This document shows positions 1-6,432 of a stretch of 7,341 nt of DNA, in pieces; position 1 is the stretch's first letter, and the number at the start of each line of letters is the position of its first letter. The position numbers were made by a program, and so were the translations under genes. The notes beneath the pieces were generated by a model, which did no database searches, was not told the DNA's origin, and worked only from the letters and a program-made list of their open reading frames with translations. This stretch comes from Chloroflexota bacterium (lineage in GTDB: Bacteria; Chloroflexota; UBA4733): assembly GCA_023489405.1 (NCBI GenBank), contig JAMDCW010000148.1, forward strand, positions 1 to 7,341, written 5' to 3'.

Positions 1-504
1 ATAGTTGAGGTCAAAGATGCAGAGAAGGTCGAGTTCCCGAGCTGCCTGGAGACTCACTTTCACCGTCTGGAAGCTTGCCGGAGAGAGGGCGGCGGTGATA
101 CCAGAGGTGTGGAAGATGCGGGCGTGCTGGAACGCTGTGGACCAGTCGATTTCCGTAGCGGTCAGCCGGCTGGCGGCTGATTCAGCTCGGTCATAGAACA
201 CTTGAGAGGGACGCGGCGTCAGCCCGGCTTCATAGAAGTAAAGACCTAAGCGATCATCCGACCAGACGGTAAAGTCGGTCCCTACGCCGTGCTCATGCGA
301 ACGGTGTATGACGAGGCGCCCAAGTGGCGAACGGGGCAGTTTGGTGAGGAATTGCACCGAGCGCCCTAGGTGAGCAAGCGCTACGGCGACATTTAGCTCC
401 GAGCCGCCGACCACTACGTTGAAGGAGGTTGCCGTTTCGAGCCGCTCGTGCCCTGGAGGAGATAGGCGGAGCATAGCTTCACCTAAAGTAACGACGTCAA
501 CCAT
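1..504 (-). CDS. kdgK: 2-keto-3-deoxygluconate kinase-like PfkB sugar kinase, partial (C-terminus beyond the window)
   Basis: The frame is open from ATG at 504 to the window edge, giving 168 residues, roughly the N-terminal half of a PfkB kinase of about 310-340 residues. The N-terminus reads MVDVVTLGEAMLRLSPPG, then GGSELNVAVALAHLG, the glycine-rich PfkB signature near residues 33-47. RLGLYFYEAG, RPSQVFYDRAESA and FHTSGIT follow, and the last visible residues are FDLNY, the start of the family's D-x-N-x-R substrate loop. From memory this closely resembles Thermotoga TM0067-type KDG kinases, which phosphorylate KDG to KDPG in the cytoplasm with ATP. The catalytic GAGD motif lies outside the window. 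The gene overlaps the preceding kinase by 8 nt (ATGGTTGA), and a GGAGAGG stretch lies about 13 nt upstream, so translational coupling is likely. Substrate choice among KDG, KDGal and related acids cannot be settled from this half. Confidence 0.88.
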   Translation of the reverse strand, partial: MVDVVTLGEAMLRLSPPGHERLETATSFNVVVGGSELNVAVALAHLGRSVQFLTKLPRSPLGRLVIHRSHEHGVGTDFTVWSDDRLGLYFYEAGLTPRPSQVFYDRAESAASRLTATEIDWSTAFQHARIFHTSGITAALSPASFQTVKVSLQAARELDLLCIFDLNY

Positions 505-1432
505 AGTATGCTTTCAACCTCTCCCACACTTGGGGACCTCGTGGCTGGCTGGCAACGGCTCCGCGCCCCTCGACTTTCAGACTGGCGGCGGTTGCTCCAA
601 GCTGAGCGGCAGTACGGAGAGAAAAGCCACGAAGAATGGCATGGAGGAATGCTCCATTGAACGTGTCTCCAGCTCCGCTTGTGTCGATTACCTGGCGTGG
701 AGGAACTGCCTCCACCCAGCATGAAGCGCCCTCGTCAGCAACGAATACGCCGCGCTCGCCACATTTTACGGCGACAATCTTCACGCCGTGGCTTAGATAA
801 AAATCAGCAATCTCGGCCGGGTCGGTGACGCCAAGGAGGAGATCGCTTTCCTCCGGCGCCGATGGGAGCGCAATAGCAATCGTAGGCAGCAACGCGGTGA
901 GCGCGGCGCGCGCCTCTTCTGCGTTCCACAAGCGTGGACGGAAGTTGGGATCGTAAGCGACATCACCGCCGTGGCGATGCACGATGCCGCTCGCTACCTG
1001 TACGGCGGCGCGTGCAGTGACAGAGATTGCCTGGGAAATTCCGCTCACGAGGAGCATGCGGCACTGGCGGAGCGCTTCTTGATCGAGATCTGCTGGTTCG
1101 AGCGTACTCGCAGCACTGCCCGAGCGATAGTAGATGAATTCGCGAGCTCCATTATTCCCTAGGGCTATCAGGTAGAGCCCGTTGAAGCCGGGTACGATGC
1201 GACAGAGAGACGTGTCGATGCCTTCGCGCCGCCAGGCATGGAGAAGGAAATCGCGAAAAGGGTCATCGCCAACACGCGTGATGAATCCGGTCGATGTCCC
1301 GAGCCGAGCGGCGGCGACTAGGGCATTGCACGTGTCGCCACCGAAGGTCTTGATTAAGGTGGTCGCTTCGGCGAGTGGGCGGTCGGCAAACAGCTCGATC
1401 ATGCACTCGCCAAGACTCAGGAGCTCAGGCAT
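497..1432 (-). CDS. kdgK: PfkB-family sugar kinase, probable 2-keto-3-deoxygluconate kinase
   Basis: This complete 311-residue protein has the usual length for ribokinase/PfkB enzymes, which transfer phosphate from ATP to a sugar or sugar acid in the cytoplasm. Visible motifs are LGECMIEL (7-14), GGDTCNAL (31-38, PfkB signature 1), VGDDPF (54-59), GLYLI (85-89), FIYYRSGSAAS (99-109), SGISQAIS (130-137), DPNFRP (161-166) and DTSGAGDTFNGAF (250-262, signature 2 with the anion hole and catalytic Asp256). G32, Y87, Y101, R103 and R165 fall where, as I recall, Thermus thermophilus KDG kinase binds its substrate, with a constant offset of two residues. This favours KDG over fructose or ribose. The ATG overlaps the enolase stop by 8 nt (ATGCCTGA) with no clear Shine-Dalgarno, so it probably depends on coupled translation. 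A fructokinase-like or KDGal-specific activity remains possible. Confidence 0.9.
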   Translation of the reverse strand: MPELLSLGECMIELFADRPLAEATTLIKTFGGDTCNALVAAARLGTSTGFITRVGDDPFRDFLLHAWRREGIDTSLCRIVPGFNGLYLIALGNNGAREFIYYRSGSAASTLEPADLDQEALRQCRMLLVSGISQAISVTARAAVQVASGIVHRHGGDVAYDPNFRPRLWNAEEARAALTALLPTIAIALPSAPEESDLLLGVTDPAEIADFYLSHGVKIVAVKCGERGVFVADEGASCWVEAVPPRQVIDTSGAGDTFNGAFLHAILRGFSLRTAAQLGATAASLKVEGRGAVASQPRGPQVWERLKAYYG

Positions 1433-2714
1433 GGCGTTGTTTGAGGGCCGAGCGTGCCGCGTAGCGTGCGGAATCCCCTAAACTCTCCTCAATACGGAGC
1501 AGTTGGTTGTATTTCGCTACTCGTTCACTCCGGGCAGGCGCTCCCGTCTTGATCTGTCCGGTGTTGAGGGCAACGACAAGATCGCTAATTGTGGTGTCCT
1601 CCGTCTCGCCGGAGCGGTGTGAGACGACGGCAGTCCACCCGGCATTCTTCGTCATATCGATTGCTTCCATCGTTTCCGTCAATGTACCGATCTGGTTGAG
1701 CTTGATGAGGACGGAGTTGGCGCTCTGTGCAGCGATGCCTCGAGCGATACGGGCCGTATTCGTCACGAAGATGTCGTCGCCGACCAACTGCACCCGGTTC
1801 CCTAGCGCTTGCTGAAGCTGTTGCCAGCCTTCCCAGTCGTCTTCGGCCAGCCCATCTTCGAGACTCACGATAGGATAACGCTCTACCCATCGGGTATAGA
1901 GTTCGATCATGCCGGCGGCATCGAGGACTCGTTTCTCCTTGCGCAAGTGGTACTTGCCATTGTCGTAGAACTCGCTCGCTGCCGGGTCGATAGCGAGCGC
2001 AACCTGCTCTCCAGGGATATACCCCGCTTTTTCGATAGCGATGAGAATGATATCGAGCGCATCGGCGTTGCTGGCTAGTGCTGGGGCGAACCCTCCCTCG
2101 TCGCCGACCGATGTCGAGAGCTTGCGATCGGCTAGGACCCGCTTGAGACTTGCATACACTTCGGCGCTCATTCGCAGCGCTTCGCTGAAAGAGGATGCTC
2201 CTAGAGGCATGACCATGAACTCTTGGAGATCGGTAGATTGCCAGTCGGTGTGGCGCCCGCCATTGAGGATGTTCAGCATTGGGACGGGAAGGATATGGGC
2301 GTTGACTCCTCCGAGATAGCGGTACAGAGGGAGTGAGAAGTACGTTGCTGCAGCATGGGCGACGGCCAGTGACACGCCAAGCAAGGCATTGGCTCCGAGC
2401 TTGCCTTTATTCTGTGTGCCATCGAGGCTGCCCAAGAGTGTATCGATATAACGCTGTTCAGTGGCGGGAATATCGACGAGGGCAGGGGCAATGGTGTCGT
2501 TGATGTTGCGGATAGCGTTCAGTACACCGCTGCCGCGGAAACGTTTTGGATCACCATCGCGCAGCTCAACGGCCTCATGAGCTCCGGTGGATGCCCCGGA
2601 TGGCACCGCAGCCCTTCCTATTGTGCCGTCCTCGAGGGTAACTTCAACTTCGACAGTGGGATTCCCCCGGGAATCGAGAATCTCTCTACCTTTGATGTTC
2701 ACGATGCTGCTCAT
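1425..2714 (-). CDS. eno: Enolase (phosphopyruvate hydratase)
   Basis: Enolase interconverts 2-phosphoglycerate and phosphoenolpyruvate in glycolysis and gluconeogenesis. The frame could begin at an ATG at 2732, but I chose the ATG at 2714. It gives MSSIVNIKGREILDSRGNPT, the normal N-terminus, and has GAGGGG ten bases upstream, whereas the 2732 ATG has no ribosome binding site. The resulting 429 residues match the family. Numbered from this start, the SGAST loop (40-44), H155, E206 in GDEGGFAP, the Mg ligands D243 (AIDPAASEF), E285 (SLEDGL) and D313 (VGDD), catalytic K338 in LIKLNQIGTLTET, SHRSGET (365-371) and K389 in TGAPARSER context are all present, so it should be active. The loop after H155 reads TDWQSTDLQEF and appears one residue longer than the common ADNNVDIQEF form. 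It follows the oxidoreductase gene after 113 bp and overlaps the next kinase by 8 nt, an unusual place for eno. Confidence 0.98.
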   Translation of the reverse strand: MSSIVNIKGREILDSRGNPTVEVEVTLEDGTIGRAAVPSGASTGAHEAVELRDGDPKRFRGSGVLNAIRNINDTIAPALVDIPATEQRYIDTLLGSLDGTQNKGKLGANALLGVSLAVAHAAATYFSLPLYRYLGGVNAHILPVPMLNILNGGRHTDWQSTDLQEFMVMPLGASSFSEALRMSAEVYASLKRVLADRKLSTSVGDEGGFAPALASNADALDIILIAIEKAGYIPGEQVALAIDPAASEFYDNGKYHLRKEKRVLDAAGMIELYTRWVERYPIVSLEDGLAEDDWEGWQQLQQALGNRVQLVGDDIFVTNTARIARGIAAQSANSVLIKLNQIGTLTETMEAIDMTKNAGWTAVVSHRSGETEDTTISDLVVALNTGQIKTGAPARSERVAKYNQLLRIEESLGDSARYAARSALKQRHA

Positions 2715-2724
2715 ACTGGACAGA

Positions 2725-2730
2725 CCCCTC
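2725..2730 (-). promoter_or_regulatory. Ribosome binding site deciding the enolase start
   Basis: GAGGGG on the minus strand lies ten bases before the ATG at 2714. It selects this start over the in-frame ATG at 2732, which lies just upstream of the site and has no purine-rich sequence before it. Confidence 0.6.
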
Positions 2731-2764
2731 ATTCGTATGTGTTTGACGTATAGAGACTGTGCGC

Positions 2765-2794
2765 AGTGTACTAGCTCGCGGTAACTCTGATCAA
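2765..2794 (-). promoter_or_regulatory. Candidate sigma-70-type promoter upstream of eno
   Basis: On the minus strand TTGATC (2794-2789) and TACACT (2770-2765) each match the -35 and -10 consensus at four of six positions, with an 18-base spacer. It sits inside the 113-bp gap between the oxidoreductase stop and the enolase start and would give a leader of roughly 45 nt containing the GAGGGG site. It could let eno and the kinases be expressed apart from the upstream genes. Such matches are common by chance. Confidence 0.3.
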
Positions 2795-2827
2795 AATTCC
2801 GGGCGTAGGCCGCAGGTGCCGGATGCT

Positions 2828-3745
2828 CTACGGAATCCAGCGTGTGCTCGCCGCAGGAGGCCCACTGGTGCTGCTCAGCCGTCCTCCCTCGCTGGTCTCG
2901 ATCAGCAAGCGCCGAATATCGTCAGCAAACTGCACTTCGGAATCATCTTGAGGCGTGTAGCCGGCGATACGCCGGGCGTTGGCGATAGACCAGAAGGCGC
3001 GGGTGTTGTTGGAAATGCCGTAAAAGATCTGAAATGGTACCCCCCATTCATTGCGGACGTCAGGGGTCTCGAGGCTCTTGATGACGAGCTGTTGAAAGTC
3101 ACGATCACTGATCCAGGCGCCAAGATCACGCCGGTAACCGGCGGGATTGCCCGCGAATCGCGAAGCGTCAATGAGCCGTGGCGCGCCGATGCGGAGCATG
3201 ACCGTTTCTATGGGTCTCCCGTAGAGACCGCTCGCGTAGAGGAAGCCGATCTGCTCGATAGCGATCTTGGCCCAGCCATACCAGTTGTCGGAGTAGGGAG
3301 GAGCTTCGGGACCCAGATGTTCGAGCTGATTGGACCTGAGGAGCTTCTCGTACCAATCTGCCGCGTGGTTAGAGCTGCAGCAGACGATACGGCGCACCCC
3401 TTCTTCCCAAGCGAGCCGGAAGATGAAGGCTGCCATATCGACATTGAGTCGCTCCTGTTCGTAACCATCTGGCGCCCAATGGTCAGACTGGACATAGGCA
3501 CAGTGGAAGATCGCATCGACTTCACGGACGAGTGCGCGCAATCTCTCGCTAGGGTGATAGCCTCCTTGCATATCGGCCAGGAGATCGTAGCGCTGGATGC
3601 CTGGAACCGGCTTTCCGGTAGCGGTGTGCTCACGCGTGTCGATGAGCGTGAGGTCGTAGCGTTCCTCCAGCGCTGGCAAGTTGATCTGGGCAATGTATCC
3701 GGCGGCTCCAGTGACAAGAACACGTTTCTCGGCTGCGGTCGTCAC
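2828..3745 (-). CDS. Extended-SDR NAD-dependent oxidoreductase, uronate dehydrogenase-like
   Basis: This is a 305-residue Rossmann-fold protein. The nucleotide-binding loop is VTGAAGYIAQ (11-20), and an acidic residue ends beta-2 (LIDTRE, D36), which favours NAD over NADP. Further motifs are NVDM (101-104), CSSNHAADWY (123-132) and the catalytic YGWAK (156-160, YxxxK). The C-terminal pattern FYGISNNTRAFW followed by GYTPQDDSE (262-270) is what I associate with uronate dehydrogenases, which oxidise galacturonate or glucuronate to the aldaro-lactone. It is longer than the roughly 265-residue Agrobacterium-type enzyme. The third glycine of the usual GxxGxxG is alanine here. Start is GTG, directly abutting the TAA of the ManC fusion, with GGAG eight bases upstream. 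Neighbouring KDG-kinase-like genes support a sugar-acid role. A nucleotide-sugar epimerase or dehydratase acting on the ManC product is the main alternative. Confidence 0.8.
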   Translation of the reverse strand: MTTAAEKRVLVTGAAGYIAQINLPALEERYDLTLIDTREHTATGKPVPGIQRYDLLADMQGGYHPSERLRALVREVDAIFHCAYVQSDHWAPDGYEQERLNVDMAAFIFRLAWEEGVRRIVCCSSNHAADWYEKLLRSNQLEHLGPEAPPYSDNWYGWAKIAIEQIGFLYASGLYGRPIETVMLRIGAPRLIDASRFAGNPAGYRRDLGAWISDRDFQQLVIKSLETPDVRNEWGVPFQIFYGISNNTRAFWSIANARRIAGYTPQDDSEVQFADDIRRLLIETSEGGRLSSTSGPPAASTRWIP

Positions 3746-6256
3746 TTAACTTTCTCCATAGGTACGAATCATATCAACATAGTGCTCGGCCAGCGCGGCT
3801 GCGTGCTGCGGACTTTGCGCTTCTGCTTGTACGTGGAACAGCGGCTTGTCGGCGTCAGGTACGATGACGATCGTGTCTTCGCCTGATGCCAGCCGGACTC
3901 CTTGAAGCGAGCGCCCTCCAGTCTCTTGAGCGGTTTCATGCAATCGTCTCATAACCTTGCCTTTCCGCTCCCACGGGCAGTACGCATCGATACTATGGAG
4001 ATGGTAAGGCGGTACCTGAGCGGCGACCTTTGACAAGGGGGTGTCAGCGCTCAGGAGCAGTTCCAGCAAGTGGACAGTGGTGAAGAGAGCGTCGAATCCG
4101 GATGGGAGCTCTGGAAAGGCGAATCCGCCAGCGCCGTCGCCTATGAGAGCGAGATCTTGGCGCATTGTCGCTCCGCTGAGGACGACTGGATCGGGAGCGA
4201 GTACTTGTACACGATGACCATCGTATTGCGAGAGGGTTTCGATCAAACGTGGCGCAGTCAGGGGTAGCCCTACAGGAACAGCTTGTGCGGCATGCTGCCA
4301 CGAGAGGAGCATCATGACGGCGAGGGCGTGCCATGATGGCAATGTTCCGCCGAGTTCATCCACTACGGTGAGGCGTGTGCCACTGTAGTTGAAGAGAACG
4401 CCGAAGCGCGCGCCGACTGCCCGCGTGACTGCACCAAGGGTACGAAGCTTACCCGTGATCTTCTCCTCAAGCCTGGGTTCTGATTCGAGGGTGATAGCGT
4501 TGAGCTCGATGAGGTTGATACCGATTTCGCGAAGCAGACGCTGCCCGAGCGGTGCGAACAGTCCGTTGGAAAAGTCGACGATGATAGTAGGTTGAGCCTT
4601 CTCTATGAGATTGCGATTGACGTGCTTGAGAAACGTATTGCGATACCGCTGCTCTGCCCGCTGTTGTGGTTCGAGACCAGCGTAGATAGCGCCGATAGTG
4701 TCGGCAGGAACGCGGCGGACGTCTTCACGGAGATAGATGTTCGCGATTTTGCGCTCGGTATTTTTACTGACGTCGGCGCCGTTCGCGTCGAAGAGCTTGA
4801 TATCGACAACACGGGCGTCATAGGGAGACATACGGACGTGAATGCCCCCTTTCGCTGGCCCTTCGCGCGTCTCATAGCGGGCGACAGGGACAGCTACTGA
4901 AGAGGTATCGATCACATCGATGCCGGCAGAAGGCAATCCGGAGACGATACCTCGCTTGATCATTCGCGCTGCTTTGGAATGACCCCGGTTGACGAGAACA
5001 GCGCTGCCGGCTGGCAGCATCGAGCCGTATGCCGCTCCTACTTTTGCCGCAAGCTCTGGCGTCAGCTCCACATTGGCAAGGCCGCTGATGGTGGCGTGCC
5101 CCGCAAAAAGGGAGCGGCGTGCCCGGCCTCCCCAGATAAGGCTGCTGGAGACGGTCGCCTGCTCTTCTACTTCCTTGTCGGGCCAGATCTTGACGTTGCT
5201 ATGGATGACCGCCCGTTCGCCGATCGTACATCCGTCGCCGATGACCACGCCTTGAGCGATGATGGCGCTTCGCCGTATCGAGCACTGTTTTGCGATAATC
5301 GCCCCATTGATCGATGCGTTGTTGGAGATCAAACAGTTGTTCCAGATGACGCTCCGATCAATGGTCGCTCCGCTTTCGACGATGCTGTTCTCACCGATGA
5401 CCGTTGGACCATGGAGGACTGCGCCGGAACGAATGACACAGCCATCGCCGAGATAGACCACACCAAACGTCAGGACACCAGGCTCGATCGTCGCCCCCTT
5501 GCCCACGGCGATCCCTTGCGACTGACGGGGATGGGGAAGCGGCAGGTTCACCCGCCCTTCGGCAAGGTCAAAGCTGGCGCGAAGATAGTCTGGCAGGCTA
5601 CCAACGTCGCACCAGTAGCCGTCTGCGACGTACCCGACCATCTTGTCGCCGCGCGCGAGCAACTGGGGAAAGACTTCGCTGCTGAAGTCGAAAGGCTTCC
5701 CTTCTGGTATGAGATCCAGCACCGAGGGATCAAGCAAGTAAATGCCCGTATTGACAGTATCACTGAAGACCTCGCCCCAGCTAGGCTTTTCCAGAAAACG
5801 CTGGACATGACCTTCTTCATCGGTGATGACTACGCCGTATTCGAGTGGATTCTCGACGTGGACGAGAACGATGGTGGCTTTCGCCTTCCGCTCCTCGTGG
5901 AATCGGATGACTTTACTGAGGTTGATGTCCGTAATGGCATCACCACTGATGATCAAGAATGGTTCCGTGAGGTACTGGCGAGCATTTTTGACGCTGCCGG
6001 CGGTGCCTAGAGGTGTTTCTTCCAGAGCGTAGCGAATGTGAACACCGAAGTCACTGCCATCCCCAAAGTACTCTTCGATGACGCTCGCGAGGTAGTGGAC
6101 AGTTACCACGATATCGGTAATGTTGTGCTGCTTGAGGAGATTGATAATATGTTGCATAACCGGGATGTTGAGAATCGGTACCATAGGCTTGGGACGATGA
6201 AGGGTCAGCGGCCGGAGTCTGGAACCTTCACCACCAGCCATCACGACAGCAAGCAT
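3746..6256 (-). CDS. ManC-like NDP-sugar pyrophosphorylase fused to a beta-helix and a degenerate phosphomannomutase domain
   Basis: This 836-residue protein has three parts. Residues 1-235 form a nucleotidyltransferase domain: GGEGSRLRPLT (8-18), KPMVPILNIP (23-32), SGDAITDI (104-111), FLEKP (154-158) and WCDVGS (215-220), which fit mannose-1-phosphate guanylyltransferase (Man-1-P + GTP to GDP-mannose) or a glucose-1-phosphate nucleotidyltransferase. Residues about 250-395 are hexapeptide repeats of a left-handed beta-helix (for example GDGCVI, GENSIV, GDGCTI). Residues about 396-836 align with the phosphohexomutase fold, but the active-site loops are altered: RMSPYD (475-480) for TASHNP, NYSGTR (623-628) for DGDGDR, GDGAGGFAF (706-714) for the GExSGH region and VPDADKP (799-805) for RPSGTEP. 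I therefore expect an active pyrophosphorylase and a non-catalytic mutase domain. AGGAGG seven bases before the ATG gives a firm start. Databases commonly label such fusions bifunctional, which may mislead here. Confidence 0.93.
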   Translation of the reverse strand: MLAVVMAGGEGSRLRPLTLHRPKPMVPILNIPVMQHIINLLKQHNITDIVVTVHYLASVIEEYFGDGSDFGVHIRYALEETPLGTAGSVKNARQYLTEPFLIISGDAITDINLSKVIRFHEERKAKATIVLVHVENPLEYGVVITDEEGHVQRFLEKPSWGEVFSDTVNTGIYLLDPSVLDLIPEGKPFDFSSEVFPQLLARGDKMVGYVADGYWCDVGSLPDYLRASFDLAEGRVNLPLPHPRQSQGIAVGKGATIEPGVLTFGVVYLGDGCVIRSGAVLHGPTVIGENSIVESGATIDRSVIWNNCLISNNASINGAIIAKQCSIRRSAIIAQGVVIGDGCTIGERAVIHSNVKIWPDKEVEEQATVSSSLIWGGRARRSLFAGHATISGLANVELTPELAAKVGAAYGSMLPAGSAVLVNRGHSKAARMIKRGIVSGLPSAGIDVIDTSSVAVPVARYETREGPAKGGIHVRMSPYDARVVDIKLFDANGADVSKNTERKIANIYLREDVRRVPADTIGAIYAGLEPQQRAEQRYRNTFLKHVNRNLIEKAQPTIIVDFSNGLFAPLGQRLLREIGINLIELNAITLESEPRLEEKITGKLRTLGAVTRAVGARFGVLFNYSGTRLTVVDELGGTLPSWHALAVMMLLSWQHAAQAVPVGLPLTAPRLIETLSQYDGHRVQVLAPDPVVLSGATMRQDLALIGDGAGGFAFPELPSGFDALFTTVHLLELLLSADTPLSKVAAQVPPYHLHSIDAYCPWERKGKVMRRLHETAQETGGRSLQGVRLASGEDTIVIVPDADKPLFHVQAEAQSPQHAAALAEHYVDMIRTYGES
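3754..3757 (-). promoter_or_regulatory. Ribosome binding site for the GTG-started oxidoreductase
   Basis: GGAG on the minus strand lies within the last codons of the ManC fusion gene, eight bases before the GTG at 3745. It supports the non-ATG start and implies that the two genes are translated from one message. Confidence 0.55.
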
Positions 6257-6263
6257 ATGGACC

Positions 6264-6269
6264 CCTCCT
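6264..6269 (-). promoter_or_regulatory. Strong Shine-Dalgarno for the ManC fusion
   Basis: A perfect AGGAGG on the minus strand, inside AGAGGAGGGG, lies seven bases before the ATG at 6256. It is the best ribosome binding site in the window and suggests efficient translation of the first gene after the 176-bp gap. Confidence 0.75.
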
Positions 6270-6314
6270 CTAGTACTTCAGATCGGTCGCATACGATACG
6301 AGGAGATGATAACC

Positions 6315-6368
6315 ATCGCGGTCGATATTGCACCTCATAGATGGGAGGGCCTCCTGTATCACCGCGAT
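6315..6368. repeat. 8-bp perfect inverted repeat with a 38-bp spacer
   Basis: ATCGCGGT at 6315-6322 is the exact reverse complement of ACCGCGAT at 6361-6368. Between them lies the near-palindrome GGAGG-G-CCTCC (6344-6354), and just beyond is CGTT-CC-AACG (6369-6378). The arms flank the region where a promoter for the ManC fusion would lie, so they could be regulator half-sites or leader RNA structure. An 8-bp match may also be chance. Confidence 0.3.
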
Positions 6369-6432
6369 CGTTCCAACGGTAATCTCATAGTAGCAAATTT
6401 CCCCCTCAGATCACCCTTTTAGCGCGTTGATC

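Larger units (their letters stand above)
6257..6432 (-). promoter_or_regulatory. Gap between glycosyltransferase and ManC fusion, likely leader with weak promoter candidate
   Basis: This 176-bp stretch has no convincing gene and is the longest gap in the window. On the minus strand GTGCAA (6333-6328) and TATCAT (6311-6306) with a 16-base spacer form a possible promoter; the -10 matches at five of six positions but the -35 at only three. The leader would be about 45 nt and end in the AGGAGG site. The gap also holds the inverted repeat listed separately. I see no convincing terminator after the glycosyltransferase, so read-through from upstream is possible. Confidence 0.25.

Noticed and set aside
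5..724. Plus-strand open frames of 63 and 101 codons near the window start
   Set aside because: They are antisense to the two kinases, whose minus-strand translations carry strong PfkB motifs; no ribosome binding site or familiar sequence supports them.
2715..2732. Six-residue N-terminal extension of enolase from the ATG at 2732
   Set aside because: No Shine-Dalgarno precedes it, the GAGGGG site would lie inside the extension, and the enolase N-terminus normally begins at the MSSIVNIKGRE segment.
2793..2822. G+C-rich hairpin followed by TTTT after the oxidoreductase stop, as a possible terminator
   Set aside because: CCGGC pairs with GCCCGG only through a bulge, the stem is five base pairs with a 13-base loop, and the T-run is short and preceded by AA. 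It is too weak to call.
2759..3886. 375-codon open frame on the plus strand
   Set aside because: It lies antisense to the oxidoreductase and the end of the ManC fusion, both with clear family motifs. The translation shows no recognisable domain, and its length is explained by codon bias in the opposite strand.
4979..6010. 343-codon open frame on the plus strand
   Set aside because: It is antisense to the nucleotidyltransferase and beta-helix parts of the fusion. Its apparent Asp-rich repeats (DDRP, DDHA) mirror the hexapeptide repeats on the other strand.
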